Below the pieces are notes generated by a model, which worked only from the letters and a program-made list of their open reading frames with translations, had not been told where the DNA came from and did no database searches. Of a DNA stretch of 64,000 nt, positions 25,601 to 37,600 are shown piece by piece. Every line of letters starts with the position of its first letter. Position 1 is the first letter of the stretch. The stretch is from Jaltomata sinuosa (lineage: Eukaryota; Streptophyta; Magnoliopsida; Solanales; Solanaceae). A program made the position numbers and the translations under genes. The DNA lies in the NCBI GenBank assembly GCA_003996215.1, contig QJPP01000028.1, forward strand, positions 1,612,001 through 1,676,000. The letters run 5' to 3'.

Positions 25601-28387
25601 ACATCTGAACAAGCACACTGAGAAAGTTGAGAATAAACAACTAATAAGCCTTTAAAATAAGTAGTATAAAAGGTGATAAAGCAGTCATATGACCCTTGCT
25701 AGTCGTTACCCATCTCCAGATCTGGTTTTGTTTTCCCCACATGCTGGATAGAGTTAAAGCACATAAGATAACATCAGGACCTTACCGGCAAGACTCTCTT
25801 CAAAAGCGAGGATCAAGCCACTAAAGAAGCTTTTTTGACATGGCTTTCTCTTACAGTAATTTGCTTACTATATCCTTGGTGAGAAGAGAAAACCATCAGT
25901 ATCATCTATGTTCTCTAACCCCCTTACACGATCCTACATACTTCAAACATTACCATAAGCTGTCTGCATGGCACTTGCTATTCACAGCTAGTACTTGCAA
26001 AGATATGAAAAACATGTATGGCAGCAACTGCAAGAGGGGATGCTTATGTAAGTCATGAGGGTCTTCGTGTCCATAGAACATTAAGGTAAAGTCTTTATGT
26101 ACCTTATACCTTCAGATTTTTTCCTTGTTTATGCCAGCAAAATCACCTATTCACATCCCTAGTCTTTTTGGAAACTACAACTTCTTTGATGCAATATGCT
26201 GTTCTAAGCTAGCCAACCTGCAATTTTATAATGTTCAGATGCATGATTTCGACTTAAAGTGCCTACTTTAACTATAATCCATCTCTCATACTTCTTTTTC
26301 TTTTTTCCAAGGCACTATATTGCTCTGATTAGGACACCAGCAGTTATTCCAAATTGCAGTTGCAGTCCACTATTTGTATCCACGTGGAACTCCTGCTGAC
26401 TAACTTGTTCCTATCTCTTCCGTCTATTTTAATCCCCTCTCTCATATGGCCATACACAACCGGAAAAAAAGAAAAGAAGAATGAGGTTTAGACGAGTCTT
26501 AATACATGTGGTGGCGAGAAAAAAACAGCAAATGCACAAAAATCAAATGCCAGTAATCACCGTCTTTTCCATTTTAGAATGTAGATAAAGTTCCACTACA
26601 ATCTACATCCATGTGACAGAAGAAAATGGCAGGTGGAACCAGAAACAAGGCAGAGCAGCTTAGGATTTCAAACTAGATACCACAACCTAGACATGGTTTG
26701 GCCCAACTTAAAAATTCCAGGAACACATTGACATGGCTTTACCTAATAGCCTGATACACCAAAGTAGTGGGATATATGATGCAGCCAATGGTTGATAAAT
26801 TCACAAAATCACCAGATACTCATAAATTATATAACAAAGTAAGTTTTGTCTAAAATCATTATATCTAAAGAAAAAGAAAAAGCAAAGATGTATGGTGGAA
26901 TGATAGACGACTCCCATATAGCACGAGGATGCTATAATAAGGGTATACACATAAAAGGAACTACAGCTTCACTGACTGAATTGACTGCCAACCCTACCTT
27001 ACAACAACAACAACATACCCAGTGTAGTCCCATATTCAGCAACCTATTAACTGGTCCAACAACTCTGATATCACTTTAGAGTCTCAGAATTATTCATCGG
27101 ATATTTCATAAGAAAATCTTTTTTTAATACTAGTATAGGACAAGGTGGCCTGGAAACATATGAAAAAGGAAAGTTATGAACAAGAAGCACACTGCTCATT
27201 TCCCATTTTATAAAGTTCATGAAGTCCCCGGAAATCATAGTATAGCTCAAAAGGACCATCATACATCATGCACCAATCACAGTGAAAAAGGACGAAGAAC
27301 CTACTCATTGAAGTGGACTATGTCCTCAATAAACATTCCACCGAGCAAAATCTCTAGTCATAATTAATAGTACAGAAAATAGAAAGTGTTATTGCCTCAT
27401 CCATTGAGAGGAAAAATCAATTCAACTAAAAGTGAATATCTCTGTACAAACATAAGGGGTGAAGAAAAAGGAACAGGAAACACCAAAAGCTAATGGGTCC
27501 GCGCCCATATTTCACAACGTTATTATCCATTACCAACCACCATCACCACCACCACCTAGGCCACCCCTAACCCCAAAATCCAAATGGGACTCCAGCACAT
27601 GCCCCCATTGAACACTCTGAATGATTAATATTCATTCTTCACACAAAGTCATCAATAACATTACCCACTAGCTACCTTCCATAGTTAAATAACTCAATAC
27701 TCAAATGACTTCAATAAATTAAAGATTAAACAGTAACTCCCACATTGCCCACAAAAGTATTCAAGAGGCCCCCACAACACTGTAAACACCACCACCCTCC
27801 ACCCCCACCCCCCTCCAGACACAAACAAGAATAACTAAAAAAGAAAACTTTGCAAAAGACAACATATATACATATAATATATCAGTACATGCATTACAAG
27901 TTCTTGAGTTATATGGGGACCACAAGAAATGCATATATATTAAACAAATAAAAAAAGATGGGGCTTTTTTTTTCTATTTTAAAATCCCATTTTTCTAGTT
28001 GTTGGAAGCAATCTGCAGCTAAGAATGCGGAAGTGCATACCAGCAACAACTGAGATGTTTTTGCCTTTGTACCTCTCCACAAATAAATCAATTGTGTCTT
28101 TGAATGCTTTTGGATCCAGTAACAAAGTAGTGATGTCTTGGAACATTATCCCTGTATAAATTTAAACACACAACTTTAACACTAAAAATCAAAACTTTAT
28201 CTATTTGGGGTTCATTATATGAATCTTCAATATCTATTTTCGACCCGATATCCACGCTCAGTTAACATGTTAAATAAAATAAAAAGAAAAAAACGGAGAA
28301 AGGACCTGGTTTGGGAAAATCAGGGACAACACGGATTCTTGACTGTATAGCATGGATACGTGGATCTTGATCTTTACAAGCTGACAT
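22608..28387 (-). CDS. APT: Adenine phosphoribosyltransferase, six exons
   Basis: The enzyme makes AMP from adenine and PRPP (purine salvage) and in plants also converts cytokinin bases to nucleotides. Hand-joined coding exons are 28306-28387, 28041-28151, 25203-25295, 24259-24408, 23077-23135 and 22608-22661; all introns are GT/AG and the joined frame (549 nt, 182 residues) is open to a TAG stop, the usual length for plant APRT. The N-terminus is MSACKDQDPRIHAIQSRIRV. GIEARGFIFG lies at 65-74. The PRPP-binding loop VVDDLIATGGT is at 127-137, in exon 4. The protein ends KPLYVLVEYR. Junctions 1-4 are phase 1 and junction 5 is phase 0. No organelle-targeting extension is visible, so cytosolic location is likely. 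Intron 2 (about 2.7 kb) and introns 3 and 4 carry SINE insertions. The paralogue number is not determined; it may correspond to Arabidopsis APT3 if the microsynteny holds. Confidence 0.95.
23845..23975 (-). mobile_element. TTG-tailed SINE / RTE tail copy in APT intron 4
   Basis: Contains CAACAACAATGACGAGATACCC, TAGTCCCACAAAGTGGGG, GTAGAGTGTACGCAG and GAGAGGTTGTTTCCAATAGA blocks. These correspond almost base for base to the 3' tail of the LINE at 53416-53549. Same orientation as the host gene. Confidence 0.8.
24588..24780 (+). mobile_element. tRNA-derived SINE in APT intron 3
   Basis: The head GAGCTTTGGTCTAGTGGTAA contains a polymerase III A box, and GGATTCAAAACC about 50 bases on is a B box. 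The body ends GGGGATTTCTCGGTTATC followed by an A-rich tail to about 24781. Full-length architecture of a tRNA-derived SINE, opposite in orientation to the APT gene. Its 3' end matches the SINE remnant at 2165-2345. A clear target duplication was not found. Confidence 0.75.
27001..27038 (-). mobile_element. Truncated TTG-tailed SINE / RTE tail in APT intron 2
   Basis: ACAACAACAACAACATACCC followed by AGTGTAGTCCCA matches the extreme 3' end of the LINE tail; the similarity stops after about 38 bases, as expected for severe 5' truncation. Confidence 0.7.
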
Positions 28388-28562
28388 TGCACTTTTGGAT
28401 ACAAATAAATTTACAGAAGAAAATGAACCAAGTTTTTTTCTGTGTTTCTGGGTTGTATAATAAGCTGTGGGTTCTGAAGATTTTCGAGTTTTGGCCGAAA
28501 AAATAGCAGGTGAAAGTGAAGTAAGAGGACAAGGGAGGGGAAAGGAGGAGGAGGAAGAGGGG

Positions 28563-28570
28563 TATTTATA
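28563..28570 (-). promoter_or_regulatory. Probable TATA box of the APT gene
   Basis: Minus-strand TATAAATA lies about 176 bases upstream of the APT start codon, with a CT/AG-rich leader between them. Position and sequence fit a core promoter; the transcription start is not directly visible. Confidence 0.5.
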
Positions 28571-28661
28571 GGAAGTGGCTTTTCAGTTCTTTTGGGGGTT
28601 AAAAAGAATGAAATAAAAAAAGTTGGGTCTCTTTTTTTCTTTTTGGTATTCATTTCACTTT

Positions 28662-28776
28662 AGCCGAGGTCTTTCGGAAACAGCTCTCTATACCTACATG
28701 AGGTAGCGGCATGTGTACACTCTACACTTTTCAGACTCTCTTATGGATTTCACTGAATATGTTATTGTTATTGATA
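28662..28776 (+). mobile_element. TTG-tailed SINE / RTE tail copy (plus orientation)
   Basis: Reads GCCGAGGTCTTTCGGAAACA, GTGTACACTCTACAC, CAGACTCTCTTATGGATTTC, then ATGTTATTGTTATTG. This is a diverged plus-strand copy of the same 3' sequence seen at 53416-53549. It sits about 100 bp upstream of the proposed APT TATA box. Confidence 0.7.
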
Positions 28777-28818
28777 TCCATTTTGTTACCCGCTATGACC
28801 CGATTAAGCTCCTATTTA

Positions 28819-29017
28819 GCCATAGATTTTAAAGTTGAAACTACCAATTTGAGAATTTTGAGCTTTTAAAGTTATGTTTGGATATACATTTTATCTGGAA
28901 AAAAAATAAAATTTTGTGAGTGGAAGTCAACTTAATTTTTTTTTTTTTTTTAAAATTTGATCCAAAATTTTTGGTCAAACAAATATTTAAAGACAAATTT
29001 TTAAAATTTGATCCATT
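28819..29017. mobile_element. MITE-like repeat, family A copy 2
   Basis: Same block order as 14413-14612: AAAGTTGAAAC, CTGGAAAAAAAATAAAATTTTG, then TCCAAAATTTTTGGTCAAAC. Borders approximate. Confidence 0.45.
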
Positions 29018-30899
29018 ATGACCAACGTTAGCTAATTCGATATCATATAAGTTTAGTTAAAGGAAAAATGCTTTTTTTCTAGTGTTTCTTTTTCTTCCTA
29101 TTTTTAGGATTTAAATTTAAAATATCATATTAAGAGTGGAGAGATCTTATCAATCTACTAGGCTGCTTAAGGCAGATATATTGTTAGGATTGATAAAGTA
29201 CATAAAAATAAATGTTTAATACGTATGGAAAACTTTAATATCATACTATATACTCCTATTTATTTATTTTTGACTAAGATTCAAACTTTTGATATTGAGA
29301 TTTTATAACATAATGACGATTGAGGTGTCCCAATTGAAGACTTTGACACCACGATAATGATGATATTATTTGATTACAGGTTTGTAAATTTATTTAAGTA
29401 AAAAAAATTAAGTTCTGATTTATATTTTTTTCTGTCAGAGTAAAATTTCAACTATTATCCAATATCATCTTAAGCCAATCAAAAAGATTTTGGATTCCAT
29501 AACAAGTTAACAACTATATTCTCTCTGTTTTCTGATTTCTGTTTTATTTTAATACTGATCTTATTTTTCCAAAAATAAATAAAAAGAAAAAAAAATGGAA
29601 AGTTGGAAATTAGGCCACTTGGAAATTAATGTAGATTTGACGAAATTTTATTAAAGAGTTAATCTTGATTATTAATATCCCTAGCTTGCCCGTTTTAGCT
29701 GTCTTATCAATTTATGAAGTTGCATGTGAAAAAAATAGTAAGTATTTTGCATATACCATTAAATTTTTGTATGATGACATCGTTTGTTTAAGATATATGT
29801 TGGCTATCGTAGTGAAACATTGTAATAAATAACCTATAATATAATATAAAAAATCCATTTCAAAGAAAATATAACTATTGTAGTAAAATATTATTATAGA
29901 GGATGATTGTTATGAAAATTAATGTCCGGTTGTATGACAATAAAATATGTCATAAAATATAAACTCGATAGTATAAATATTTTGCTAGTCAGAAAAAATG
30001 GGAAGTCATTCTCCTTCTAAATTTTTCCTTTTTTTCTAATAAAAAAAATTAACTGTATCGTTAGGATACTGCTATTCGAATTATGACTTCTTCTTCTTTT
30101 GAATATTATTGGTCACAATAAACAATAGCAAAGAAAAACATACAAATTAGATAAGCAATTAGAGTGTCCTGCCGTAATTTATATAGTATATCTTTATCAT
30201 CCTAATCAAATTATTAAAATAAAATTGAGAGAACAAGGCACATTATTTTCATGGTATGGATTGTGTTATACAATATGAAGATAGTGCATAAGTTACTTTA
30301 TAAGTACCTATAAAGGTTCCGGTGGAATGATAATCAGAAATTTTGGGTTTGAGCTAATTAAAGTATAGAGTAGTCTTTGTACGCTAGGAAGCATTTTATC
30401 TATATGTGAGACTTTGTGATGCGAATTTAGATTTAGTAGGACTTCAATACGGATGCCAAACACCCGATCCAAAACGGAAAGAAGTTACTTTTCAAGCAAG
30501 GGTGAAAACATTCTCTAGTGTATTTTAACGAAATAATTGTATCCACTTCATATCCCATACTTAATCTCATAAATTTAAGACAATTAGTCCTCTTTAGCAA
30601 TAAATTAGTAGATAATAATAATAATCACATCTATCAGCCAACTATATTTTGGCACTCACAAGGGAAATCGACCAAATTTTCAGTTCACACGAGAGCTATC
30701 TAAAATAATTGATGAGCAATCATTGCACAAACTTGTAGTGGCATAAATATTTAATTTGTTTAAGAAAATTTATAAATGTAAATTAAGAAGAAAGTACAAA
30801 AGCAACAATAAATTATTTAAAGTAATTCCTCGTATCTATATCTACAAAAAATGAGAAGGATAAACATAAAAATTAAAGCAATAAACGACAATAGAAATA

Positions 30900-31138
30900 A
30901 TTCTTCCGTTCCTAAATAAGTGATATTTTTAATTTGAACATACTTTTTAAAAAATTACTCATTCCTAGATTATAAGGAATGTTTTTACTAACTCACCCTA
31001 ATTAAATGTCTTGAAGAAAGAACTGGTTCTTTAATGGGGTAAAACTCCATGTATTAAAATAAGGATAATTTTGAAAGAATATGATCAATCCTTCTTGAAA
31101 TCCTAAAACATCACTTATTTAAGAATGGAGAGAAGAAT
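30900..31138. mobile_element. Stowaway-type MITE
   Basis: Left end ATTCTTCCGTTCCTAAATAA and inverted right end ATTCTTCTCTCCATTCTTAA, followed in both arms by ATAAGTGAT. The arms pair over about 30 bases with a few mismatches and both ends abut TA. Confidence 0.75.
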
Positions 31139-31480
31139 ACATATCAACATTGCCAATTCTTTTAGATGATGTGAGGAATTTCAAAAAATTGTTGGTTAAT
31201 GTTTTGTGTTTTTTTTATTTTTATGTTATCATTCTCCTTGTCTTTTTAGACAAATTGGAGCATGTTAATAGGATAGGATAGGATTGAAAGATACAATCTG
31301 CATAAAGAACCAAGAGGAACTCAATTTCGTGACAATAGATTTCGAAAGATCTTCATCTTTGTATTTTATTGAAAAAACTAATTTTGTATGTCAATTTGCT
31401 ATACAAATTAATAACTTTCTTCTAAACGAGAGAGAAAGTAATATATAAATCAACATGGATTATCCATTGTTATAATGATA

Positions 31481-31996
31481 TGTGTATGACGATGGATGAT
31501 AAAGGCGTAGTGCGAAAGATAAATCTGTGAGGTCTGTTGGGCCAAAGCAGACAATACGTGTCACGGCTACAATATTTAAATATGGTATCAAAGTCAGACT
31601 CTCTTAGTGCGATTGTAGGACAAACCTTAGTGAGGATGATGAGTCCCTAAAGAAGGATGAATTTGACACTCATGACGAAGGGCGAGTCAACGAGATGAAG
31701 GAGGTTTCTAGGCGCGAGACAAGCTTTTGATGAGGGGTGTGTACATGACACCTTAATGAAGCATTAGAGCTGCAAGGGACAAATCTGTGAGGTCTGTTGG
31801 GTCAAAACGGACAACACATGTCGTGACCACAACAATTAAATATGGTATTAGAGCCAAACTCTCTCAGTACGAGTGAATTCGATGCTCATAACAAAGAACG
31901 GGCCAACGAGATGAAGGATGCTTCTATGCGCAAGATAAGCTTTTGATTTGGGGGGGGGGGGGGGGGGGGGTTGTACTGTGTACATAACACCTTAGG
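31481..31996 (+). mobile_element. Tandem TRIM-like LTR array (LTR-internal-LTR-internal-partial LTR)
   Basis: Three LTR-like starts are visible: TGTGTATGAC (31481, diverged), TGTGTACATGACACCTTA (31738) and TGTGTACATAACACCTTA (31977, truncated). The first two LTR bodies share GACAAATCTGTGAGGTCTGT-type sequence and are each followed by a primer-binding-site-like TGGTATCAAAG (31583) or TGGTATTAGAGCC (31843), similar to the initiator-tRNA-Met-primed sites of plant LTR elements. Each internal segment (about 110-150 bp) ends with GCTTTTGATGAGGGG or GCTTTTGATTTGGGG, a possible polypurine tract next to the next LTR. The second internal segment lacks about 40 bases present in the first. No coding capacity. 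Confidence 0.65.
31950..31970 (+). repeat. Homopolymer run of 21 G
   Basis: Lies at the possible polypurine tract of the second internal segment of the TRIM-like array, where the first copy has only GAGGGG. Confidence 0.9.
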
Positions 31997-31999
31997 AGA

Positions 32000-33934
32000 A
32001 TTTTAAAATAAAAGAAGAAAATAAAACTTTTATAAGAATAACACAAATTCACATAGTACACACGCTTTTACGTCAGACTAGAATTTCCTTTTTCTCCTTT
32101 GGGTATCCAAAAAGTAGGTAGTAGAAACATTTGAAAAGACACAGAATTTGGCTAAAGTTCAAATGATACTAATTTGAACCGTGCACACTAAAGATTTGTT
32201 AACTCATATCATAATTACCTACAAAGACTTTAAAAATTAAAAATGACCAGTAACAATAAGCCACTTGACTAGTTCCTAAATTCCCAATTGATGTCCTCCC
32301 AGAAATAATTATCATAATAAAAAAAAATAATGAATAAAATTTGAATTATTGATACGAGGATTAGAGTTGCAGTTCTCTTATAGTAACATTTTATTAATTG
32401 TAAATCTAACATGGATGATATGTCACTTGTTAACCCATGTATGATATTCATAAAAACACCAAATATAATTTTTTTATCACGAATATAAATAACTCAAAAA
32501 GTTTAAATATGCCTCTCGTACTAACAGTAAAAGCCACTCGGAGTATAATTTTAAATTTTCCACCTCTAAAAATTGCTATCGTTAATTATTTCCCAAAATA
32601 TTAGGAAAAAAACTAATTCATAGACTTTGGAAAATAATTTAAGTCATCAGTTGAGAAACATGAGTAGTGATTGGAACAGGGAAATTCAATTATTATTTTT
32701 TTTAAAAACTAAAATTCAATTAAAGATAAATTATAATTAAGAAAAGAGGACTGCACCACAACGTGCCCATCTCTTTCTTCACACATCATAAGTAGCTTTC
32801 AAATCTTTATAACTATATTCTGTGCACATGTTTTATTTTACAGCTTTTTTCCCCTCATAAATTTGTCAATTAAATAATTCGTACTTATGTGTATAAATAA
32901 ATTAATGAGTTAATAATAAAAAGACGTGTATATGTAAAGTATGATTTTTCGCGAGTTTCACATTCTAATTATATGTTATTTCTTTTCCTATCTAAATTAT
33001 CACTATCTATATAATTAACATACCTTGTTGAGTAGGTGATGGTGCATAATGTACACACTCTATTTTTTGAAAAAGGGTTTCAAGTGGCACTCTCCCGATA
33101 GGTTACAACACACTTAAACTGTCACACTTTTTTTAGATTCATACCTTAACTATTCAATGTTTTCATTACATACCTAAACTATTAGAAACGCCAGTACGGC
33201 CCATTTTTATGGGAGTTTTCAGTTCTCACTCGTCTATTGTCCAGTAATTTATGATATTTGATTAATTCAGCAATGAGGTGTATTTTAATTAATACTATAG
33301 AGTGTGTTAGTTCATATATATAATGAAAATACAGGATATATAATTAATGTATGAAACTCGTAAAAGTGTTATAGTTCAGACGTGTTTTAACCTAATTCAC
33401 TCTAAATTAATATATATTCAAATGAAAACTAGCTGCCTAACAGTACATCAACTCTAATTAATCAGAGTATGCTGCCTAACTCTTTTTAACTTGCATAGTT
33501 GCATGGCCCAAATCTATGCAAATATTTGATTACTATAATTAATTACACTTAAAAAGGAAAGAATTGCAAATGTTTTCCTTTGGTTATAAATAATAGCACC
33601 CATTTTATAGAAAAATTTAAAACACTTCTGACCCATCATTTATTTCTTCTTTTCATCCTTTTGTTAGTGATTGTGATTCCAACTTTTGCAACTTGTTGTT
33701 GGTGCTGGCTAGTTGTTATATCCTGCCTAACTTTTTAAATTTCTAATCTTAATCAAATTAATTAGAGCCGTTTAAGTGTTATATATTTCCAGAAAATGAT
33801 GTTCATTCTTGATTAGGAAATTAAGTGTTTATACGAATTAATTTAACGATATCTAGCTATGCTCATATATCAATTTGTATTCACAAAAATACGTGTAGGT
33901 AATATTTACTTGTATCGGTGTAGTCAAAGTTTAG
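32000..33934. other. Gene-free AT-rich stretch
   Basis: No gene is seen. At about 33070-33240 a block with ACACTTAAACTGTCAC and TACCTAAACTATTAG resembles a dispersed Solanaceae repeat, but I cannot define its ends. Confidence 0.4.
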
Positions 33935-34345
33935 TGTTGGGTAATGCCAACATCCTGTCTATGGCAAGGCCCACGAGGGGGCTAGGGTGGCCCGAGTTGC
34001 AGTCATGATCGAACATGACGCTTGCTTGGTGGGCCCAATTAAGAAATAAAGTTATGCCCTTGCTATTAGCTATAATTTTTGGCATAATGATAAGCGTTTG
34101 ATCCTAACAAGTGATATCAGATTCAAAGTCATGAATTCGAAGAGCAACATACGAGGCAGGTGTTAGAAGGGAGATTGCTGGGTAATGCCAATATCCTGCC
34201 TATGGCAAAGCCCACGAGGGGGGTAGCCCGAGTCAAAGTCATGATCGAACATGACGCTTGCTTGGTGGGCTCAGTTAAGAAATAAAGTTGCGCCCTTGCT
34301 AGTAGCCATGACTTTTGACATAATGGTAAGCGCTTGATCCTAACA
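33935..34345 (+). mobile_element. Compact TRIM/SMART-type LTR retrotransposon, 411 bp
   Basis: Two direct repeats, 33935-34109 (about 175 bp) and 34176-34345 (about 170 bp), each start TGyTGGGTAATGCCAA and end GATCCTAACA, i.e. TG...CA as in LTRs. Directly after the left repeat is TGATATCAGATTC (34112), similar to the initiator-tRNA-Met primer site TGGTATCAGAGC. Directly before the right repeat is AGAAGGGAGA, a polypurine tract. Flanks are TTTAG on the left and ATTAG on the right, a 5-bp target duplication with one mismatch. The internal region is only 66 bp, so the element is non-autonomous and must have been mobilised in trans. Confidence 0.8.
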
Positions 34346-37127
34346 ATTAGGATGTGTAAAATTGCAAATAGATTTTTTTATGCTATTAATGTAGTTTAAT
34401 TTAACTTTTTACCGCGTTTTTAATTCATAAAAATTACATGTAATTCTCTTGCAAGTAATATGATTGGGTTAATATTTTATTATAATAACAGGGTACAAAA
34501 CTTAAATCCTTAACCTATTTTTGTTGATATGTTTTATTAAAAGAAAGATTTCAATTGATCTTGCGTTCAGAGTAGTAGACTATCCTTCTTACTACTACTA
34601 TGCTTGAGCTTCATGGGAATTGACAAATAAGTAGTATAGTATAATAGAAGCATTAACCCGAATAATTGTCCATTCAATCGCATAAACTTGAAATAGACAA
34701 CATATGTATAGTATATATATAATTTATGTATAATCATATATAATTGGTGTATAATTTATATATATCAGTTGAAAAAAATAAACAGTGAATCTGACCGACT
34801 ATTTGTGTAAAGATCCCTAAGTAATAATTCATGGGATGGATGAGATCTTTCCCACTGTTAAATTAAAGGTCTCGTAGTTAAGCCTCGAGAATGAAGAAAC
34901 TCCATGTAGAAGCTCTTTTGATCCCCTTTAATACCATTCATACATGCATGAATCGTAACTAATCAAGTCAAGTCAGTGAACCAAATATCAGATAATTATA
35001 TCAAAATATTTTTTTAAAAAAAATAAATAAAAAATTGACAAATATAATAGGCTTTATTGAGGTAAGAAAATCTTGAAAAGGTTTATGAAAAGAAAGCAAG
35101 ATTCTGATATATTTAGGACCATAATTAGTCAAATCTAATTGATATATTATCTTAACTTTGACCTTAGCTTTGCCCCCATCCTATTTGATTGAGATAGAAG
35201 GTTTGTTTGTACGTCACCTCAAGAACAAACACTAGGCTTATTCATTTCAAACAGTGAAAAAACTTTCGAAAGCTACGTAAAAACCAACTCTTTTTCCAAA
35301 TCCAAAAAGGTATGCTATATATTGCATATGGTCCATCTCAATGCACACATCTTTTTCACTAAATAAATTGTTTCTGTTTTCTTCCTTCTTTACAAATCAT
35401 AATCTAGGGCGAATCAATATAATTGGTGGCCTACAATCACATCTTAATATCTAAGAGGCTTTACTTAGTATTTGATAAGATTCATGTTGTGAGAGTCTGG
35501 CGGAAAACGTGAAAAGGAATAAAAAAGAATATGAACTTTAAATTATTTACATTTATTTGGACGGTAGGAGTGTACATGAATGAGGTTGGTTCTGATTTTT
35601 TAAAGACCAAACCAAAGTACTAGTGTTAGATTTTTAAATTTATATATAAACCAAACCAAACAAATAAAAGTCGAGTTTTTCAACCTCGAGTTTTTAGGTT
35701 TTCTCGGATTTTTCCGGTAAAGTTTTCGTACAAAACATATAATCAACTTGTGCTTCAAATATCTCTTCAGTTCTAGCAAGATACAACTATATAACTTTTA
35801 AACTGGTCAACAACTCACCCATTTATTAATTGAACCTATCTTGACCTGCTCAAATTCAATCCAAACAGCCCATTTGTCACCTCTAATCACAACTATATTC
35901 ATTTTTACTTCATGTCGAAGATATTATATTTTTCACATCACATAGTTAACAAGGGAAAAAGGAAAGATTCAACTATAGTACTTAGCACGAACCATGAGCT
36001 AGCTAGGCCACTAGAATTCGAACTTGTGACATTTTCAAATTGTCTTCTTAATTTACTATTGATTACATGTGTCGATAGGTTTTCAATAATCATAATCAAT
36101 GTCTTAACAAAATTGGAAGAATTATAGACAATCAAGTCACTAAATTGAAACTAATTAAAAACACTCAATTAGTATGAATGAGTGCAGGACAAAAAGTCAA
36201 AGGGCATGACAAATTAAATAGGATCGTGCAAGATTGGCATTATATTTACCACCAAAAAGAGAAGATAAAACAGAAATTAAGAAATGTAATTGGCATGAAT
36301 TGGATATACGCACTTCCTTGGTTTTGGCAACAAGAAAGAAATAGAATTTGTAAAAAAAACATATACTCTCCGTCTCAAATTATTTGTCATAATTTCTAAA
36401 AATAATTATCTCAAATAATTAGTCATTTTAAATATTCAAAAAAAATTTAATTATTTTCTTGAATACTACAAATACCTCAATAATAATATATCATGATTGT
36501 TCAAATGCTAATGAAGGATAAAATAATTTAAAACTCCTCCTAATTAATGTTTTTAAGAGGTGTGTAAGAGAAATCACGATAAATAATTTGGGAGGGAATA
36601 GCTAATGAGTAATGTGAGAAGTGATGAATTAGAAAGATTGGTCCTCCGAGTGGCCGTTGGTTAGTGACCATTGTCCATGTTGGAGTAAATTTAACTCTCC
36701 TTTTTCTTTTAAAAATAAAAAAAATCAAAATTATAAATCGTAATTTGGCATTTTTAAAAAAAAATTAACATAGAAAAGATATCATTGATACAGTGCTTTG
36801 GATGATTCACATCTCGAGACCAAGACCAGACACCAATGACCACATTGAACTATTCACGTGATCAAGAATTTGCGTAATATAAATACACCTTTTGTCGTTT
36901 TACATGAAAAAATCAATACAAATATAACCTACATCTTGAGACGAGATATTAAAGATTATATTGAATATTCATGCGCGATCTTGACTCCTTAATTAGAGTC
37001 TAAACACAACGACCTACACAATTATCATGTATAACCAAATTTGGCAGGTTTTTGTAGAACAACATATATAGTACACAATTAGCCATAAATAATAGAGCTC
37101 CCTAACCCTACGTGTACGAGGCACTAA

Positions 37128-37308
37128 CACTACTAGAAACCGAGATTTTCCTCCATTGCTAATTAATGAAAAAAATTATATTATAAATATGATTTTCTCA
37201 CTTATTTTCTCTCGAATCAGCTGACTAGGAAAATTCTAGTGTAGGAATAGTCACTGAACATTTTCCAATAAAAAATTTCAATAAAAAAATAGTGATTTTT
37301 TAGTAGCG
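37128..37308. mobile_element. MITE with CACTA-like ends
   Basis: Left end CACTACTAGAAACC and inverted right end CGCTACTAAAAAATCACT pair imperfectly, about 181 bp apart. Similar in size and ends to 8838-9005. Flanking TAA and CAA are near-identical triplets. Confidence 0.5.
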
Positions 37309-37489
37309 CAAATTAAAACAGTAGGGTTTCTGGTTTGTCTTGTAGCAGCTAATTGGTTTCTTATATTTTCTGTCTCCATCCATTTTTGTACTCCTCTTCT
37401 GCCCTCAATTGTCCTAATTAGCCCATAGGAACCTCTAATATAATAGGGAAAAATTCACAAATAGTCACTTTTTAATTCTTGTAATTAGA

Positions 37490-37600
37490 TTAAACGGGTT
37501 GTTCGAATGGTAAATATCTTTCACTTTCAATTCTAAGATTGTGGGCTCGAGTCATTAAGAAAACAAAAAGGTCAGAGCTTTCAGGGATGGATAAAAAAAA
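37490..37600 (+). mobile_element. tRNA-like SINE head fragment
   Basis: GGTTGTTCGAATGGTAAAT (A-box-like) followed by GATTGTGGGCTCGAGTC (B-box-like) matches the tRNA-derived head I know from TS-type Solanaceae SINEs. The 3' half ends early in an A-rich run near 37600, so it is partial. Confidence 0.6.

Larger units (their letters stand above)
28780..31480. other. Gene-free AT-rich stretch
   Basis: No gene is seen; it holds the MITE-like repeats listed separately and otherwise unremarkable AT-rich DNA. Confidence 0.45.

Noticed and set aside
28411..28653. Proline-rich 80-codon minus frame just upstream of the APT start
   Set aside because: It spans the proposed TATA box and the CT-rich leader of the APT gene and has no family resemblance.
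31620..31675. Hammerhead-ribozyme-like core (GATGATGAGTCC, loop, GGATGAA) inside the TRIM-like array, suggestive of a retrozyme
   Set aside because: The base before TGATGA is A rather than the required C, stem II is weak with a wobble pair, and the conserved pairing at the cleavage side does not form. The element also lies after the primer site, not inside an LTR. Treated as chance resemblance.
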